Shown here: piece by piece, positions 17,830 to 27,543 of the stretch
Numbering within the stretch: position 1 is the stretch's first letter
Layout: each line of letters opens with the position of its first letter
Source: Dysgonomonas mossii DSM 22836
GTDB taxonomy: Bacteria; Bacteroidota; Bacteroidia; Bacteroidales; Dysgonomonadaceae
Direction: 5' to 3'
DNA: 64,000 bases
Assembly (NCBI RefSeq): GCF_000213575.1
Contig: NZ_GL892006.1
Location: forward strand, 454,614-518,613
Position numbers and translations under genes: made by a program
The notes under the pieces: generated by a model
Told to the model about the DNA's origin: nothing
Seen by the model: the letters and a program-made list of their open reading frames with translations, nothing else
Database searches by the model: none

Positions 17830-19266
17830 ATGAATAAAGTACTTTATATTCTTCTTCTTTTATTAATAACTCCCTTTTACGTAAAAGCCCAAGACTATGA
17901 AAAAAACTGCTATTACGGCATAACATTCGAAGTTAGCAGAAACCAGAACTGGGGTTATGGTGAATTGGTTATTACGGGAGTAGAGCCCAACTCTCCTGCC
18001 GAAAAATCGGGAATAAAAATAGATGATATAATAATGGAGATCAATGGGCAGGCCACATATCTGAGAGACAATCAGACCATCGCAAACTGGCTGTTTGATA
18101 ACAAATACGACCCCGAAGTAAAATTTACAATCCGCAATATGAATACTTACTTCAAGGAGTACCCGCTTATGCGTAAATGTATTGCGACTAATTCGGTAAG
18201 CGAAAAACAGTTGTCTGAGGTATACTCTTTTTATAGCCTTGAAAACACCAATCATCAGATATTTACGCTACCGCTACATGTACAGACAAACCCCGATGTA
18301 GATTTCACAGATTATCACACGTACGACTTTTATGATGCGGGAAAGAATGTGCCGGCTATAGACAAGCAGATTACAACCTTATTAGAAAAAGAATTACAGT
18401 CGAAAGGTTTGGTTAGAGATACTTCCGATCCAGATATAGTAGTACAGGCATATTACAGCTACTCACCCAACAACAGATACACAGGGTTGAATAACCCCAA
18501 TTATAACCCTACATCATTACGATACGACTGCGACAAAAAACAATTGGTACTTCTACCTATATTTGATTCCAATGATCCTAAAGTAGGTTCTTCGGCTCAA
18601 TACATAGTAGAATATGGCTTCAGCTTCTACGATCGTAAATACATAGACAATTCGAAGCTAACTCAAATATGGGATTGTAACATCAAAGATTATCTTTCTG
18701 CTCAGTATTCGCTCGAAGACTATGTGAAACTTCATACACCTTTGATGCTCAAACAGTTTCCATACACTCAAAACAAAAGAGAAGCTAATTATATTGTAGA
18801 AACCAACAAATATAATTATACAGGGATTTATTATGATGCAGATGATCTGGGACATATAAAAGATGTAGATTTTAATTCCCCTGCTTATATTGCCGGTATA
18901 CGTCCGGGCTACATTATAGAAAAGGTAAACAACAGAAAATTTGAACGCAACAAAGATGTCCTGTCTGCCGGATATCGTTATTTCATAGATGACACAATGG
19001 TATTCAGAGATCAGACTACTCGCTTTATCAACTCGGAAGGCTTTTCGGACTGTATGTTCTGGAGTGCAGGATACTATAATGACATTGCGAAAGAATTTAC
19101 GAAACCCGATTATTTCACGCAATTTTCTTACCTGTATGGCTTCGAAAAATACGTCAATAACAAATCGGATAATAAAATCACAATCGAAGCTTGGGATGGA
19201 ATACAAAGACGTATTTTTCAAATCGTTCCTGAAATAAGACATTCTGTAACAATCAGAACTTTGTAA
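17830..19266 (+). CDS. secreted protein with PDZ, DUF4136-like and second PDZ-like domains
   Basis: 478 residues with a signal peptide (1-20). Residues about 25-110 form a PDZ domain (VTGVEPNSPAEKSGIKIDDII, split across the carboxylate-binding loop). Residues about 150-320 resemble DUF4136 (DFTDYHTYDFYDAG, then a core with DPDIVVQAYYSY). Residues about 345-400 look like a second, shorter PDZ (VDFNSPAYIAGIRPGYIIEKVN). No protease domain is present, so this is a binding or scaffolding envelope protein. A -7 box TATCTTTG at 17794-17801 precedes it. It stands alone. Confidence 0.82.
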   Translation: MNKVLYILLLLLITPFYVKAQDYEKNCYYGITFEVSRNQNWGYGELVITGVEPNSPAEKSGIKIDDIIMEINGQATYLRDNQTIANWLFDNKYDPEVKFTIRNMNTYFKEYPLMRKCIATNSVSEKQLSEVYSFYSLENTNHQIFTLPLHVQTNPDVDFTDYHTYDFYDAGKNVPAIDKQITTLLEKELQSKGLVRDTSDPDIVVQAYYSYSPNNRYTGLNNPNYNPTSLRYDCDKKQLVLLPIFDSNDPKVGSSAQYIVEYGFSFYDRKYIDNSKLTQIWDCNIKDYLSAQYSLEDYVKLHTPLMLKQFPYTQNKREANYIVETNKYNYTGIYYDADDLGHIKDVDFNSPAYIAGIRPGYIIEKVNNRKFERNKDVLSAGYRYFIDDTMVFRDQTTRFINSEGFSDCMFWSAGYYNDIAKEFTKPDYFTQFSYLYGFEKYVNNKSDNKITIEAWDGIQRRIFQIVPEIRHSVTIRTL

Positions 19267-19376
19267 GAATGTAATAGATAAGAAACAAGCAGTAAAAGCT
19301 ATTTCTTTGTAAACGAAGAATGAGACTGTCTTTAGTCTAAATTATAATATAATTTTATTCCTAAAGGTTGGTATGC

Positions 19377-19407
19377 TTTGATTATCAGCCAATAATTTGT
19401 ACCTTTG
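19377..19407 (+). promoter_or_regulatory. consensus promoter of the ABC-F gene
   Basis: TTTG (19377-19380), 19-nt spacer, TACCTTTG (19400-19407): a perfect match to the Bacteroidota pattern. The leader would be about 60 nt. Confidence 0.75.
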
Positions 19408-19462
19408 TGCCCGCATTTGGGTAATGAGATATTATCCTATATCGTATATAATCTGTAATTGA

Positions 19463-21085
<1,623 letters not shown>

Positions 21086-21098
21086 TTAACATATATCT

Positions 21099-21133
21099 AA
21101 AAGCGATAATTCAGTACGGATTATCGCTTTTTA
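21099..21133 (+). terminator. terminator of the ABC-F gene
   Basis: Perfect stem AAGCGATAAT (21101-21110) / ATTATCGCTT (21120-21129) followed by TTT. It lies 16 nt after the stop codon. Confidence 0.85.
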
Positions 21134-21251
21134 CCTTTAACATAAACCTTAAAAAAGGATAACAAGCACGCAAAACCTATCATTTTTCTATTTCATTAAC
21201 ACCTTCGTGTATTTTTAACATAACTACTATAGTTAATACCAAATATTTGCC

Positions 21252-21259
21252 TATATTTG
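21252..21259 (+). promoter_or_regulatory. -7 box in front of the structured RNA candidate
   Basis: TATATTTG matches TAnnTTTG, with transcription expected near 21265, exactly where a hairpin begins. No TTTG at the -33 distance. Confidence 0.4.
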
Positions 21260-21264
21260 TATTG

Positions 21265-21541
21265 GCTACAGATGTGTAGCTAACACACAATAGTAGAATT
21301 TTGCCAATAATGTGGCATATATATATTTTCCTGTTTATAGAGATAGGAAAATGATGAAATATCAGGAAGGAGTTATTTAGGGTGTTCTGGGCATTTGTAA
21401 CCCCCAATATCCGAGTAAGTCTCCTTATTTATTACCGACCTTACAGATTTAAATTTCCGCTTGTGAAAGTGGATTTTGGATAGCGCGGTTATTGGGTATA
21501 ACTCCTTTCAGATATTATTATAATCCCAAAATATCTAAAAG
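21265..21541 (+). ncRNA. candidate structured noncoding RNA
   Basis: A gene-free stretch dense in complementary arms. From the predicted start: GCTACA/TGTAGC hairpin (21265-21280); ATTTTCCT/AGGAAAAT (21325-21332 with 21345-21352); then an 18-position stem with one mismatch between 21359-21376 and 21498-21515. Inside that stem CCCAATA (21403-21409) pairs with TATTGGG (21490-21496), CCG with CGG, GTAAG with CTTAC (21415-21419, 21440-21444), and a 7-bp stem is capped by a GTGA tetraloop (21456-21473). This nested design is far beyond chance for AT-rich spacer. No tmRNA, RNase P or SRP signature is seen. A 6S-like or lineage-specific RNA is possible. The 3' end is unclear. Confidence 0.45.
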
Positions 21542-21682
21542 TTATACTTGATACGGAAAAAAGTTCCTATATATCTTTTGTGTGCAAAAAATCACGATCC
21601 ATATATTTTTAGACTTTTACCAATTGAATATTACATATTTATCAAATAAAGATAAAACATCACTAACATCCGTGTTAATACT

Positions 21683-21717
21683 AAAAAAATAGGCCCTCTT
21701 TTACAAGACAGCCTATT
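21683..21717 (-). terminator. terminator of serB
   Basis: Arms AATAGGC (21688-21694) and GCCTATT (21711-21717); on the minus strand the stem runs into a T run. It lies 23 nt beyond the serB stop. Confidence 0.7.
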
Positions 21718-21739
21718 AAAATTTATATTTTGTATTTGT

Positions 21740-22960
21740 TTACTTCTCTCCTTCGAGCATAGAATCTCTATAACCTAAGAAATATAGGATACCATCGAGA
21801 CCTACATTAGATAAGGATTGTTTCGCATTTGCTTTCACTTTTGGTTTAGCATGAAAAGCAATACCTAATCCTGCTATATTCAGCATCGGAAGGTCGTTGG
21901 CTCCATCTCCGACGGCAACGGTCTGACGAATATCAACTTTTTCTACTTGTGCTAACAAACGAAGTAACTCTGCTTTACGCTTGCCATCAACTATATCGCC
22001 TACATAATTGCCCGTCAACTTACCATCCTCGATCTCTAACTCATTTGCATAAACATAGTCGAAACCATACTTATCTTTCAGGTAATTTCCAAAATAAGTG
22101 AATCCGCCGGATAATATAGCCAGCTTGCATCCACTCTTTTTCAATATCCGAATAAGGCGTGTCATTCCTTCCGTTACAGGTAGATTTTCTGCAATATCCT
22201 GCATAACAGACTCATCCAAACCTTTCAACAAGCTAACACGTTTTTTAAAGCTTTCACTAAAATCAATCTCTCCTCGCATAGCAGCCTCAGTAATGGCTTT
22301 TACTTCATCTCCCACCCCTGCACGTTCGGCAAGCTCATCTATAACTTCGGTCTGAATCAATGTAGAGTCCATATCGAAACAAACAAGACGACGCATACGG
22401 CGATACATATTTTCTACCTGAAAAGCAATATCGATCCCCATATCATCTGCCAGTTTCATAAAGTCATGCTTCAGGGCATCTACATCATCTACAGTTCCTC
22501 TGATTGACAATTCAATACATGAACGGCTTGGACGCTCCGAAGCAGCCAATGGCACACGGCCTGTCAGACGAATTATTTTTTCGATATTTAATTTATGTTT
22601 TTGACTTACCTGTGCTACAGCCGAAATATGAGAAGGGTCTAAAACACGTCCCAGAACTGTAACTATATATCTATTCTTTGTCCCTTGAAGATTCACCCAA
22701 CGCATATAATCGTCCTTACTGATGGGTGAGAATCGGATAACAACGCCCAATTCTGTAGCTTTAAAAAGCAAATCTTTTATAACGTCTCCGGCATTTGTTG
22801 CTTCGAACATAATTGCCAAAGAAAGAGAATGATGTATATTAGCCTGCCCTATATCAAGTATATTAGCATTGTGATCTGCTAAAACCGCAGTTAAGGCTGC
22901 AGTAACCCCGGGCTTATCCTCTCCTGACAAGCTCGCCAGGATTATTTCAGATTCTTTCAT
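21740..22960 (-). CDS. serB: phosphoserine phosphatase with N-terminal ACT domains
   Basis: 406 residues. Two ACT-like regulatory domains (about 5-80 and 97-180) precede a HAD phosphatase domain. HAD motifs: DMDST at 196-200 (nucleophile Asp196), LSGGF (motif II Ser), and GDGANDLPML (motif IV). It removes phosphate from L-phosphoserine, the last step of serine synthesis. ACT domains suggest feedback by an amino acid. It starts 44 nt after argH ends and probably shares the pyrE-argH transcript, which would end at the hairpin just past serB. Confidence 0.95.
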   Translation of the reverse strand: MKESEIILASLSGEDKPGVTAALTAVLADHNANILDIGQANIHHSLSLAIMFEATNAGDVIKDLLFKATELGVVIRFSPISKDDYMRWVNLQGTKNRYIVTVLGRVLDPSHISAVAQVSQKHKLNIEKIIRLTGRVPLAASERPSRSCIELSIRGTVDDVDALKHDFMKLADDMGIDIAFQVENMYRRMRRLVCFDMDSTLIQTEVIDELAERAGVGDEVKAITEAAMRGEIDFSESFKKRVSLLKGLDESVMQDIAENLPVTEGMTRLIRILKKSGCKLAILSGGFTYFGNYLKDKYGFDYVYANELEIEDGKLTGNYVGDIVDGKRKAELLRLLAQVEKVDIRQTVAVGDGANDLPMLNIAGLGIAFHAKPKVKANAKQSLSNVGLDGILYFLGYRDSMLEGEK

Positions 22961-23004
22961 ATATAAATATTAAGCTATGCATTAAAACCTATTTGGTAAA
23001 GAAT

Positions 23005-24342
23005 TTAATTCTCTCCAAGCAATTTTTTCTCAGCAGATATTACTTTTTCAAATTCGAATTGATCTACAATTTGCTGCTTGAGTATATCAATACTATCATT
23101 GCACAGATTGCCAATACTGCCTTCGTGCGTATGATGTACTTCTTTATTGTGACTAAAATTCCCTTTTTCTATTTCCAACCCAACTTGCTTATAAGCATCA
23201 CGGAAAGGAATACCCTCGAGAACCAGTCTGTTAACTTCTTCGACACTGAATATCAAAAGATATTTAGGGTCATCGAGTATATGTTCGTTTATCTTCACCT
23301 CACCCATCATTTGCGCAACCATATGCAAACAATCATTCATTTCTTCGAATGAAGGAATAAATAATTCTTTAATTATTTGCAAATCTCTGAAATATCCGGA
23401 TGGAAGATTATTGGTGATCAACGTTATATTGTTGGGTAAGCCTTGCAGCTTATTACATTTTGCGCGTGTAAGCTCAAATACATCAGGATTCTTTTTGTGA
23501 GGCATTATGCTCGATCCTGTAGTATATTCGTCAGGCAATTTAATAAATCCAAAATTCTGACTGTTGTATAAGCATGCGTCATACGACAATTTCGATAATG
23601 TTGCGGCAATGTTAGCTATAGCAAAAGCGACGACACGCTCCATCTTACCACGTCCCATCTGTGCATAAACAACGTTATAATTCATGGAGTCAAAACCTAA
23701 CAGATCGGTTGTCATCTGACGATTGAGTGGAAATGATGATCCGTATCCCGCCGCCGATCCAAGTGGATTCCGATTACATATCCGATATGCAGCCAAGAGT
23801 AATTGCAGATCATCCACAAGACTTTCGGCATAAGAACCAAACCATAGTCCAAAAGACGAAGGCATAGCTATCTGCAAGTGCGTATAGCCGGGCATAAGGA
23901 TATTTTTATATTCCTCACTTTGCTCCAAAAGAACATCGATTAGTTTCGTAACCGAGTTTACGAGAGAATGAATCTGATCGCGGGTAAAAAGCTTGAGATC
24001 AATGAGTACCTGATCGTTACGGGAACGACCACTATGAATCTTTTTACCGACATCTCCCAGCTTGCGGGTAAGCATAAGTTCTACCTGAGAATGCACATCT
24101 TCAATACCATCCTCTATTACGAATTCGCCAGAAACTGCCAGTTTATATATTACCTTCAGCTCTTTGATTAAAACAGCCAATTCTTCTTTTGTCAAGAGCC
24201 CAACAGACTCCAACATGGTAATGTGAGCCATAGAGCCTAAAACATCATAAGGAGCAAGATATACATCCAACTCCCTGTCTCGTCCAACGGTATAAGACTC
24301 TACATCTTTATTTACTTGAACGCTTTTTTCCCAAAGTTTCAT
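23005..24342 (-). CDS. argH: argininosuccinate lyase
   Basis: 445 residues. It splits argininosuccinate into arginine and fumarate. The fumarase-superfamily signature GSSIMPHKKNPD is at 276-287, with the catalytic Ser in the loop; HSGRSRNDQV at 103-112 and the TH pair at 154-155 are the other conserved regions. It overlaps the SRPBCC gene by 4 nt, so the two are translationally coupled. The other arginine genes are not in the window. Confidence 0.96.
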   Translation of the reverse strand: MKLWEKSVQVNKDVESYTVGRDRELDVYLAPYDVLGSMAHITMLESVGLLTKEELAVLIKELKVIYKLAVSGEFVIEDGIEDVHSQVELMLTRKLGDVGKKIHSGRSRNDQVLIDLKLFTRDQIHSLVNSVTKLIDVLLEQSEEYKNILMPGYTHLQIAMPSSFGLWFGSYAESLVDDLQLLLAAYRICNRNPLGSAAGYGSSFPLNRQMTTDLLGFDSMNYNVVYAQMGRGKMERVVAFAIANIAATLSKLSYDACLYNSQNFGFIKLPDEYTTGSSIMPHKKNPDVFELTRAKCNKLQGLPNNITLITNNLPSGYFRDLQIIKELFIPSFEEMNDCLHMVAQMMGEVKINEHILDDPKYLLIFSVEEVNRLVLEGIPFRDAYKQVGLEIEKGNFSHNKEVHHTHEGSIGNLCNDSIDILKQQIVDQFEFEKVISAEKKLLGEN

Positions 24343-24788
24343 TGGTATTCCTCTATTCTTCCTTTATTCAAAATATCAGCATAAGGCAAAGCAGAAAGAC
24401 TTTCCGCTACCTTATCTAATCCTGCCTGCAATGGTTTAGAAACCATAGGTTTCAAGAAAGGATTCAAATCTGCTTTAATCGTGAGTTTCATCTTTGTTTC
24501 GTCGTCAGCCGAGGATTTTAGTTGTATCCACATTGTGACATCAAAAGGCAATTGCTCTGCCTGAAATTTTATTGTTTTATTGGGGTCACGTTCAACCACA
24601 ACAAAACGTATTTTTCCCACGGGATCAACAGTAACGGTACACGAATCCTGATCAAAAGACAAATCTTTGACCATATTCTGAGGTATCTTATCTTTAGCCA
24701 GTTCCAGATTGTTCAAATCGGAAAGTACTGTATATATATCCGCATCAGAATGCGGAACAGTTTTTACTTCACTTACAAATTCAGCCAT
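24339..24788 (-). CDS. SRPBCC/START-like domain protein
   Basis: 149 residues, a single START-like fold: N-terminal FVSEVKTVPHSDADIYTVLSD, a run of beta-strands, and a long C-terminal amphipathic helix (PLQAGLDKVAESLSALPY). Such domains bind small hydrophobic ligands. The actual role is unknown; it is wedged between pyrE (13-nt gap) and argH (4-nt overlap), so it is expressed with pyrimidine and arginine genes. That link, if meaningful, may go through carbamoyl phosphate, but this is speculation. Confidence 0.85.
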   Translation of the reverse strand: MAEFVSEVKTVPHSDADIYTVLSDLNNLELAKDKIPQNMVKDLSFDQDSCTVTVDPVGKIRFVVVERDPNKTIKFQAEQLPFDVTMWIQLKSSADDETKMKLTIKADLNPFLKPMVSKPLQAGLDKVAESLSALPYADILNKGRIEEYQ

Positions 24789-24801
24789 TATATATTATGG
24801 A

Positions 24802-25431
24802 TTATTTCCAATCAGCCGGAGACTTTCTCCATTCCTGCAATGTATCCAGATCAGACTCGGCGATATATTCTATACGTAAAGCCTCTTTTAGGACAGCATC
24901 GTAATCGGTAAGAGTAATTAGTTTCACATCAGCTTTTTTAAAATTTTCTGTTGCAACAGGAAAACCATATGTAAAATTAGCAACCATTCCAATTACCTCA
25001 GAGCTATCGCGACGAATCGCCTCTACTGCTTTAAGACTACTCGATCCTGTAGATATAAGATCCTCTACTACTACAACTTTACTGCCCGGTTTCAACTCAC
25101 CCTCGATAAGGTTTTCCAATCCGTGATCTTTAGGTGTAGCCCGTATGTAAACAAAGGGTAAACCTAATGCATCAGCTACTAAAACTCCCGGTGCGATAGC
25201 TCCTGTAGCAACTCCTGCTATGGCATCAGCCTCCTGAAAATTTTCGAGAATAAGACGAGATAATTCGGTTTTAATAAAAGTACGTATGCGAGGATACGAT
25301 ATCAACTTACGATTATCACAATAAATAGGTGATTTCCATCCTGACGCCCATGTAAAAGGGTTTGAAGGTTGCAGTTTAATAGCCCTAATACTAAGTAATT
25401 TTTCAGCAGTCAGTTTCTCTAAAGTGTCCAT
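24802..25431 (-). CDS. pyrE: orotate phosphoribosyltransferase
   Basis: 209 residues. It joins orotate and PRPP to make orotidine monophosphate in pyrimidine synthesis. The PRPP-binding motif VVVVEDLISTGSS is at 119-131; the flexible-loop Lys is in RATPKDHG (about 98-104), and FTWASGWKSPIYCD (26-39) is the orotate-side block. First gene of the pyrE-SRPBCC-argH-serB run. A -7-like TATATTTG at 25481-25474 lies 43 nt upstream, with a TTTG at a short 16-nt spacing. Confidence 0.96.
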   Translation of the reverse strand: MDTLEKLTAEKLLSIRAIKLQPSNPFTWASGWKSPIYCDNRKLISYPRIRTFIKTELSRLILENFQEADAIAGVATGAIAPGVLVADALGLPFVYIRATPKDHGLENLIEGELKPGSKVVVVEDLISTGSSSLKAVEAIRRDSSEVIGMVANFTYGFPVATENFKKADVKLITLTDYDAVLKEALRIEYIAESDLDTLQEWRKSPADWK

Positions 25432-25473
25432 TTTTGTTTGATATAAATAACAACAATCAATATTATTCGGTTA

Positions 25474-25501
25474 CAAATATACAATTAATAGAAATAACAA
25501 A
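25474..25501 (-). promoter_or_regulatory. possible promoter of the pyrE operon
   Basis: TTTG (25501-25498), 16-nt spacer, TATATTTG (25481-25474) on the minus strand. The spacer is shorter than the usual 19-21. Confidence 0.45.
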
Positions 25502-25556
25502 AGAAATTATACCATAAAGAAAATATGAAATAAAGATAAAGAACGTTTTATAACGC

Positions 25557-25590
25557 AAAAAGGAGCTACTTAATGAAAGTAACTCCTTTT
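25557..25590 (-). terminator. terminator of the small RNA candidate
   Basis: Arms AAAAGGAG (25557-25564) and CTCCTTTT (25583-25590), extended inward by TACTT/AAGTA. The minus-strand product ends in a run of five T. Confidence 0.75.
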
Positions 25591-25772
25591 GTATAGAAAG
25601 TCGTATTGGTGGATATACCGAAACTCCGTAAAACAGGATTTGAGTGCTTCGATCCCTTTGTAATCCACCGCGCTAAGCAACCCGAAGGTGTGGCCCGCCA
25701 TTAGAATCAAAAGCTTGTCTCGGTCATTTTTTAATTGATGAGCTTCCCAATCGACCAACACGACTTAAATCT
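25557..25772 (-). ncRNA. candidate 6S-like small RNA
   Basis: A minus-strand unit of about 215 nt, bounded by a perfect promoter and a terminator. Its ends pair: AAGTCGTGTTGG (25766-25755) with CCAATACGACTT (25609-25598), 12 bp with one G-U. Next comes an asymmetric bubble (30 nt on the 5' side, 7 on the 3' side), then an 8-bp stem, 25724-25717 with 25624-25617, and further in a CC-TTCG-GG cap. A closing stem, bubble and long terminal stem are the plan of 6S RNA, which binds RNA polymerase. A 63-codon frame with a GTG start lies inside, but it has no ribosome site and runs into the terminator, so I favour RNA. Family not confirmed. Confidence 0.5.
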
Positions 25773-25778
25773 TTATAT

Positions 25779-25810
25779 CAAATATATGAATATTTATCCT
25801 TCACTCCAAA
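25779..25810 (-). promoter_or_regulatory. consensus promoter of the small RNA candidate
   Basis: TTTG (25810-25807), 20-nt spacer, TATATTTG (25786-25779) on the minus strand. Start expected near 25773, a few bases before the closing stem. Confidence 0.7.
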
Positions 25811-25817
25811 TAAAACT

Positions 25818-25976
25818 TCAATATTTTACTTGTTTTTGCTTCGTACTACAGCCACATCCCGAACATCCGCAGCTACCTTTTTGCTCATTCTTAGAAAAAA
25901 AGAATCCGTAAATTTTAAACAATACAAGCAAGGCAACAGATAGGCCTATAATACCAACAATAATTTCTTGAAACAT
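25818..25976 (-). CDS. FeoB-associated Cys-rich membrane protein
   Basis: 52 residues: one transmembrane helix (about 3-25) followed by a KGSCGCSGCGCSTK tail with five cysteines. This is the FeoB-associated Cys-rich type, thought to assist ferrous iron uptake, perhaps by handling the metal at FeoB. A start nine codons upstream (26003) is rejected: a -7 box TAACTTTG sits at 26008-26001, and GGAGG at about 25990-25986 is ideally spaced for the ATG at 25976. feoB itself is on the same strand but about 5 kb upstream, with a SusC/SusD pair between. Confidence 0.85.
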   Translation of the reverse strand: MFQEIIVGIIGLSVALLVLFKIYGFFFSKNEQKGSCGCSGCGCSTKQKQVKY

Positions 25977-26000
25977 ATATTTATCCTCCGTTTCTGAAAA

Positions 26001-26008
26001 CAAAGTTA
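26001..26008 (-). promoter_or_regulatory. -7 box that decides the start of the Cys-rich gene
   Basis: TAACTTTG matches TAnnTTTG. Transcription would begin near 25995, downstream of the longer frame's first Met. Confidence 0.45.
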
Positions 26009-26051
26009 CATAAGATAAAAGAAAGTTGACGTTAAAGAGAGGTTAAAAGAC

Positions 26052-26088
26052 ATAAAAAAACTCCAAGCAAGAGCTTGGAGTTTTTATT
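26052..26088 (-). terminator. terminator of the SusC/SusD operon
   Basis: Stem ACTCCAAGC (26060-26068) / GCTTGGAGT (26073-26081) with a 4-nt loop and A/T runs on both sides; ends the susD transcript on the minus strand. Confidence 0.85.
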
Positions 26089-26102
26089 ATAATACATTCT
26101 TC

Positions 26103-27524
26103 TTATTTAGGAAGAGCTGCTGACCAATTCGGATTCTGAACTACACCAGATCCTGAATTAATTTCATCAGCTGGTATTGGAAATACAAATTTCGACACAT
26201 CAAAATTTGGTTTCGTACCATTAACAACTGTAATTAATTCACCTGTACGTCTAGCATCATAATATCGGTGTCCTTCTTCAAAGAATTCGCGAACACGCTC
26301 TTTAGATATAAAGCCCAACAAGTCTGCTTTTGTAGAAGGCAACTTATCTGGAGAAGTAATCGCTACGTCTCTTTTAGCTGTGTAAAATAAAGCTTCTTGA
26401 GCCAGTTCAATATTCTCTGCTTTTGCTTCTACTTCTGCAATAATAAGATACATCTCTGATTTGCGGAATACGGGTATATTATTAACGGCTTGAGCAGTAG
26501 AAATACCATCAAATTTAGCAGGATGCGAACCATTTATAAGCCCTAATCTTATATCTGTACTGTTAAAAAACTTACTCGCAAAACCTGTTACTAGAGCTCC
26601 TTTGTATGAACCATATAATGTATTCAATGCATTGGCTGAAAGGTTATCATCTGTAGTTTTGCTAATAGTAAAGATATCTTCATCCGAAATTGCAATTGAT
26701 GACCACATAGATATATATCCTTCATTAGAAGGTTCTTTATAACCTTTTAATTCTATTGCCTTCTGTGCTGCAACTTTTGCTGCAGCCAGATTTCCCATAT
26801 AAAGATTAACTCTTGCCTCTAGAGCATATATCGCAGCACGATTGAAGTAGAAAGCTGAAGGCTCCTTAATGTCTGCAGATAATGCATCTTCCATCAACTT
26901 TTTTGCTTCGGTGATGTCCAAAAGTATGCGATCATAAGTTTGCCCTACAGTTGCTCTTTCTGTTTTTTCAAAAGCATCCAAAGGTTTATCTACTAACAAT
27001 GGTATACCTAAATTATTTGTACCAGCATGATATGGTAATGCAAACATATTTACCAAAGTAAAATTAGCCAATGCTCTTAGAGAATAACATTGAGACACAT
27101 ACAAGTTAATATTTGCTTTATCTGCATCAGACAAATTAGGCGACGAGCTTAACACTTTATTAGCCCCTTGTATAGTACGAACACAACGGTCTATAACTTT
27201 ATAACCATATTCCCAAACCTCTTCCAGTTCGCCAGTAGCAGATTCAGAAACTACATAACGACTAATATTAGCGAAATGACCTGAACTTTGGCTACCAACA
27301 GCTATATCAGCAGACATATCACCAAAGGCCACCACATTTTTACCATAAAAACGGTATGTACCTAAAGCCCAGTATGCTCCAATCATACCGTTTTGAACAT
27401 CCTGTACCGATGTATATGCCTCCTCGGTAGGAATATCTTGATAGTTCTCAGTATCCAGACTACAAGACGTTGTCATCGCCGAGATCCCCAATATCAATAA
27501 TAATGATATATATATTTTTTTCAT
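26103..27524 (-). CDS. SusD/RagB-family nutrient-binding lipoprotein
   Basis: 473 residues. A lipoprotein signal ends at Cys21 (SAMTTSC). The SusD fold is recognised by the N-terminal TPR-like helices (NGMIGAYWALGTYRFYG) and the C-terminal RERVREFFEEGHRYYDARR-type block with a final NPNW. It is the surface lid that captures substrate for the SusC channel. The gene starts 20 nt after susC ends. No glycoside hydrolase, protease or sulfatase gene is next to it, so a glycan substrate is not indicated; it lies inside an iron-uptake neighbourhood. Confidence 0.94.
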   Translation of the reverse strand: MKKIYISLLLILGISAMTTSCSLDTENYQDIPTEEAYTSVQDVQNGMIGAYWALGTYRFYGKNVVAFGDMSADIAVGSQSSGHFANISRYVVSESATGELEEVWEYGYKVIDRCVRTIQGANKVLSSSPNLSDADKANINLYVSQCYSLRALANFTLVNMFALPYHAGTNNLGIPLLVDKPLDAFEKTERATVGQTYDRILLDITEAKKLMEDALSADIKEPSAFYFNRAAIYALEARVNLYMGNLAAAKVAAQKAIELKGYKEPSNEGYISMWSSIAISDEDIFTISKTTDDNLSANALNTLYGSYKGALVTGFASKFFNSTDIRLGLINGSHPAKFDGISTAQAVNNIPVFRKSEMYLIIAEVEAKAENIELAQEALFYTAKRDVAITSPDKLPSTKADLLGFISKERVREFFEEGHRYYDARRTGELITVVNGTKPNFDVSKFVFPIPADEINSGSGVVQNPNWSAALPK

Positions 27525-27543
27525 AAAATCTTTCTTTTTTTAT

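Noticed and set aside
21180-21407. 75-codon minus-strand frame in the spacer downstream of the ABC-F gene
   Set aside because: Covers half of the nested hairpins of the RNA candidate; not protein-like.
25570-25761. 63-codon frame (GTG start) on the minus strand
   Set aside because: No ribosome-binding site, a stop inside the terminator stem, and its ends lie in an RNA closing stem. Better explained as part of a noncoding RNA.
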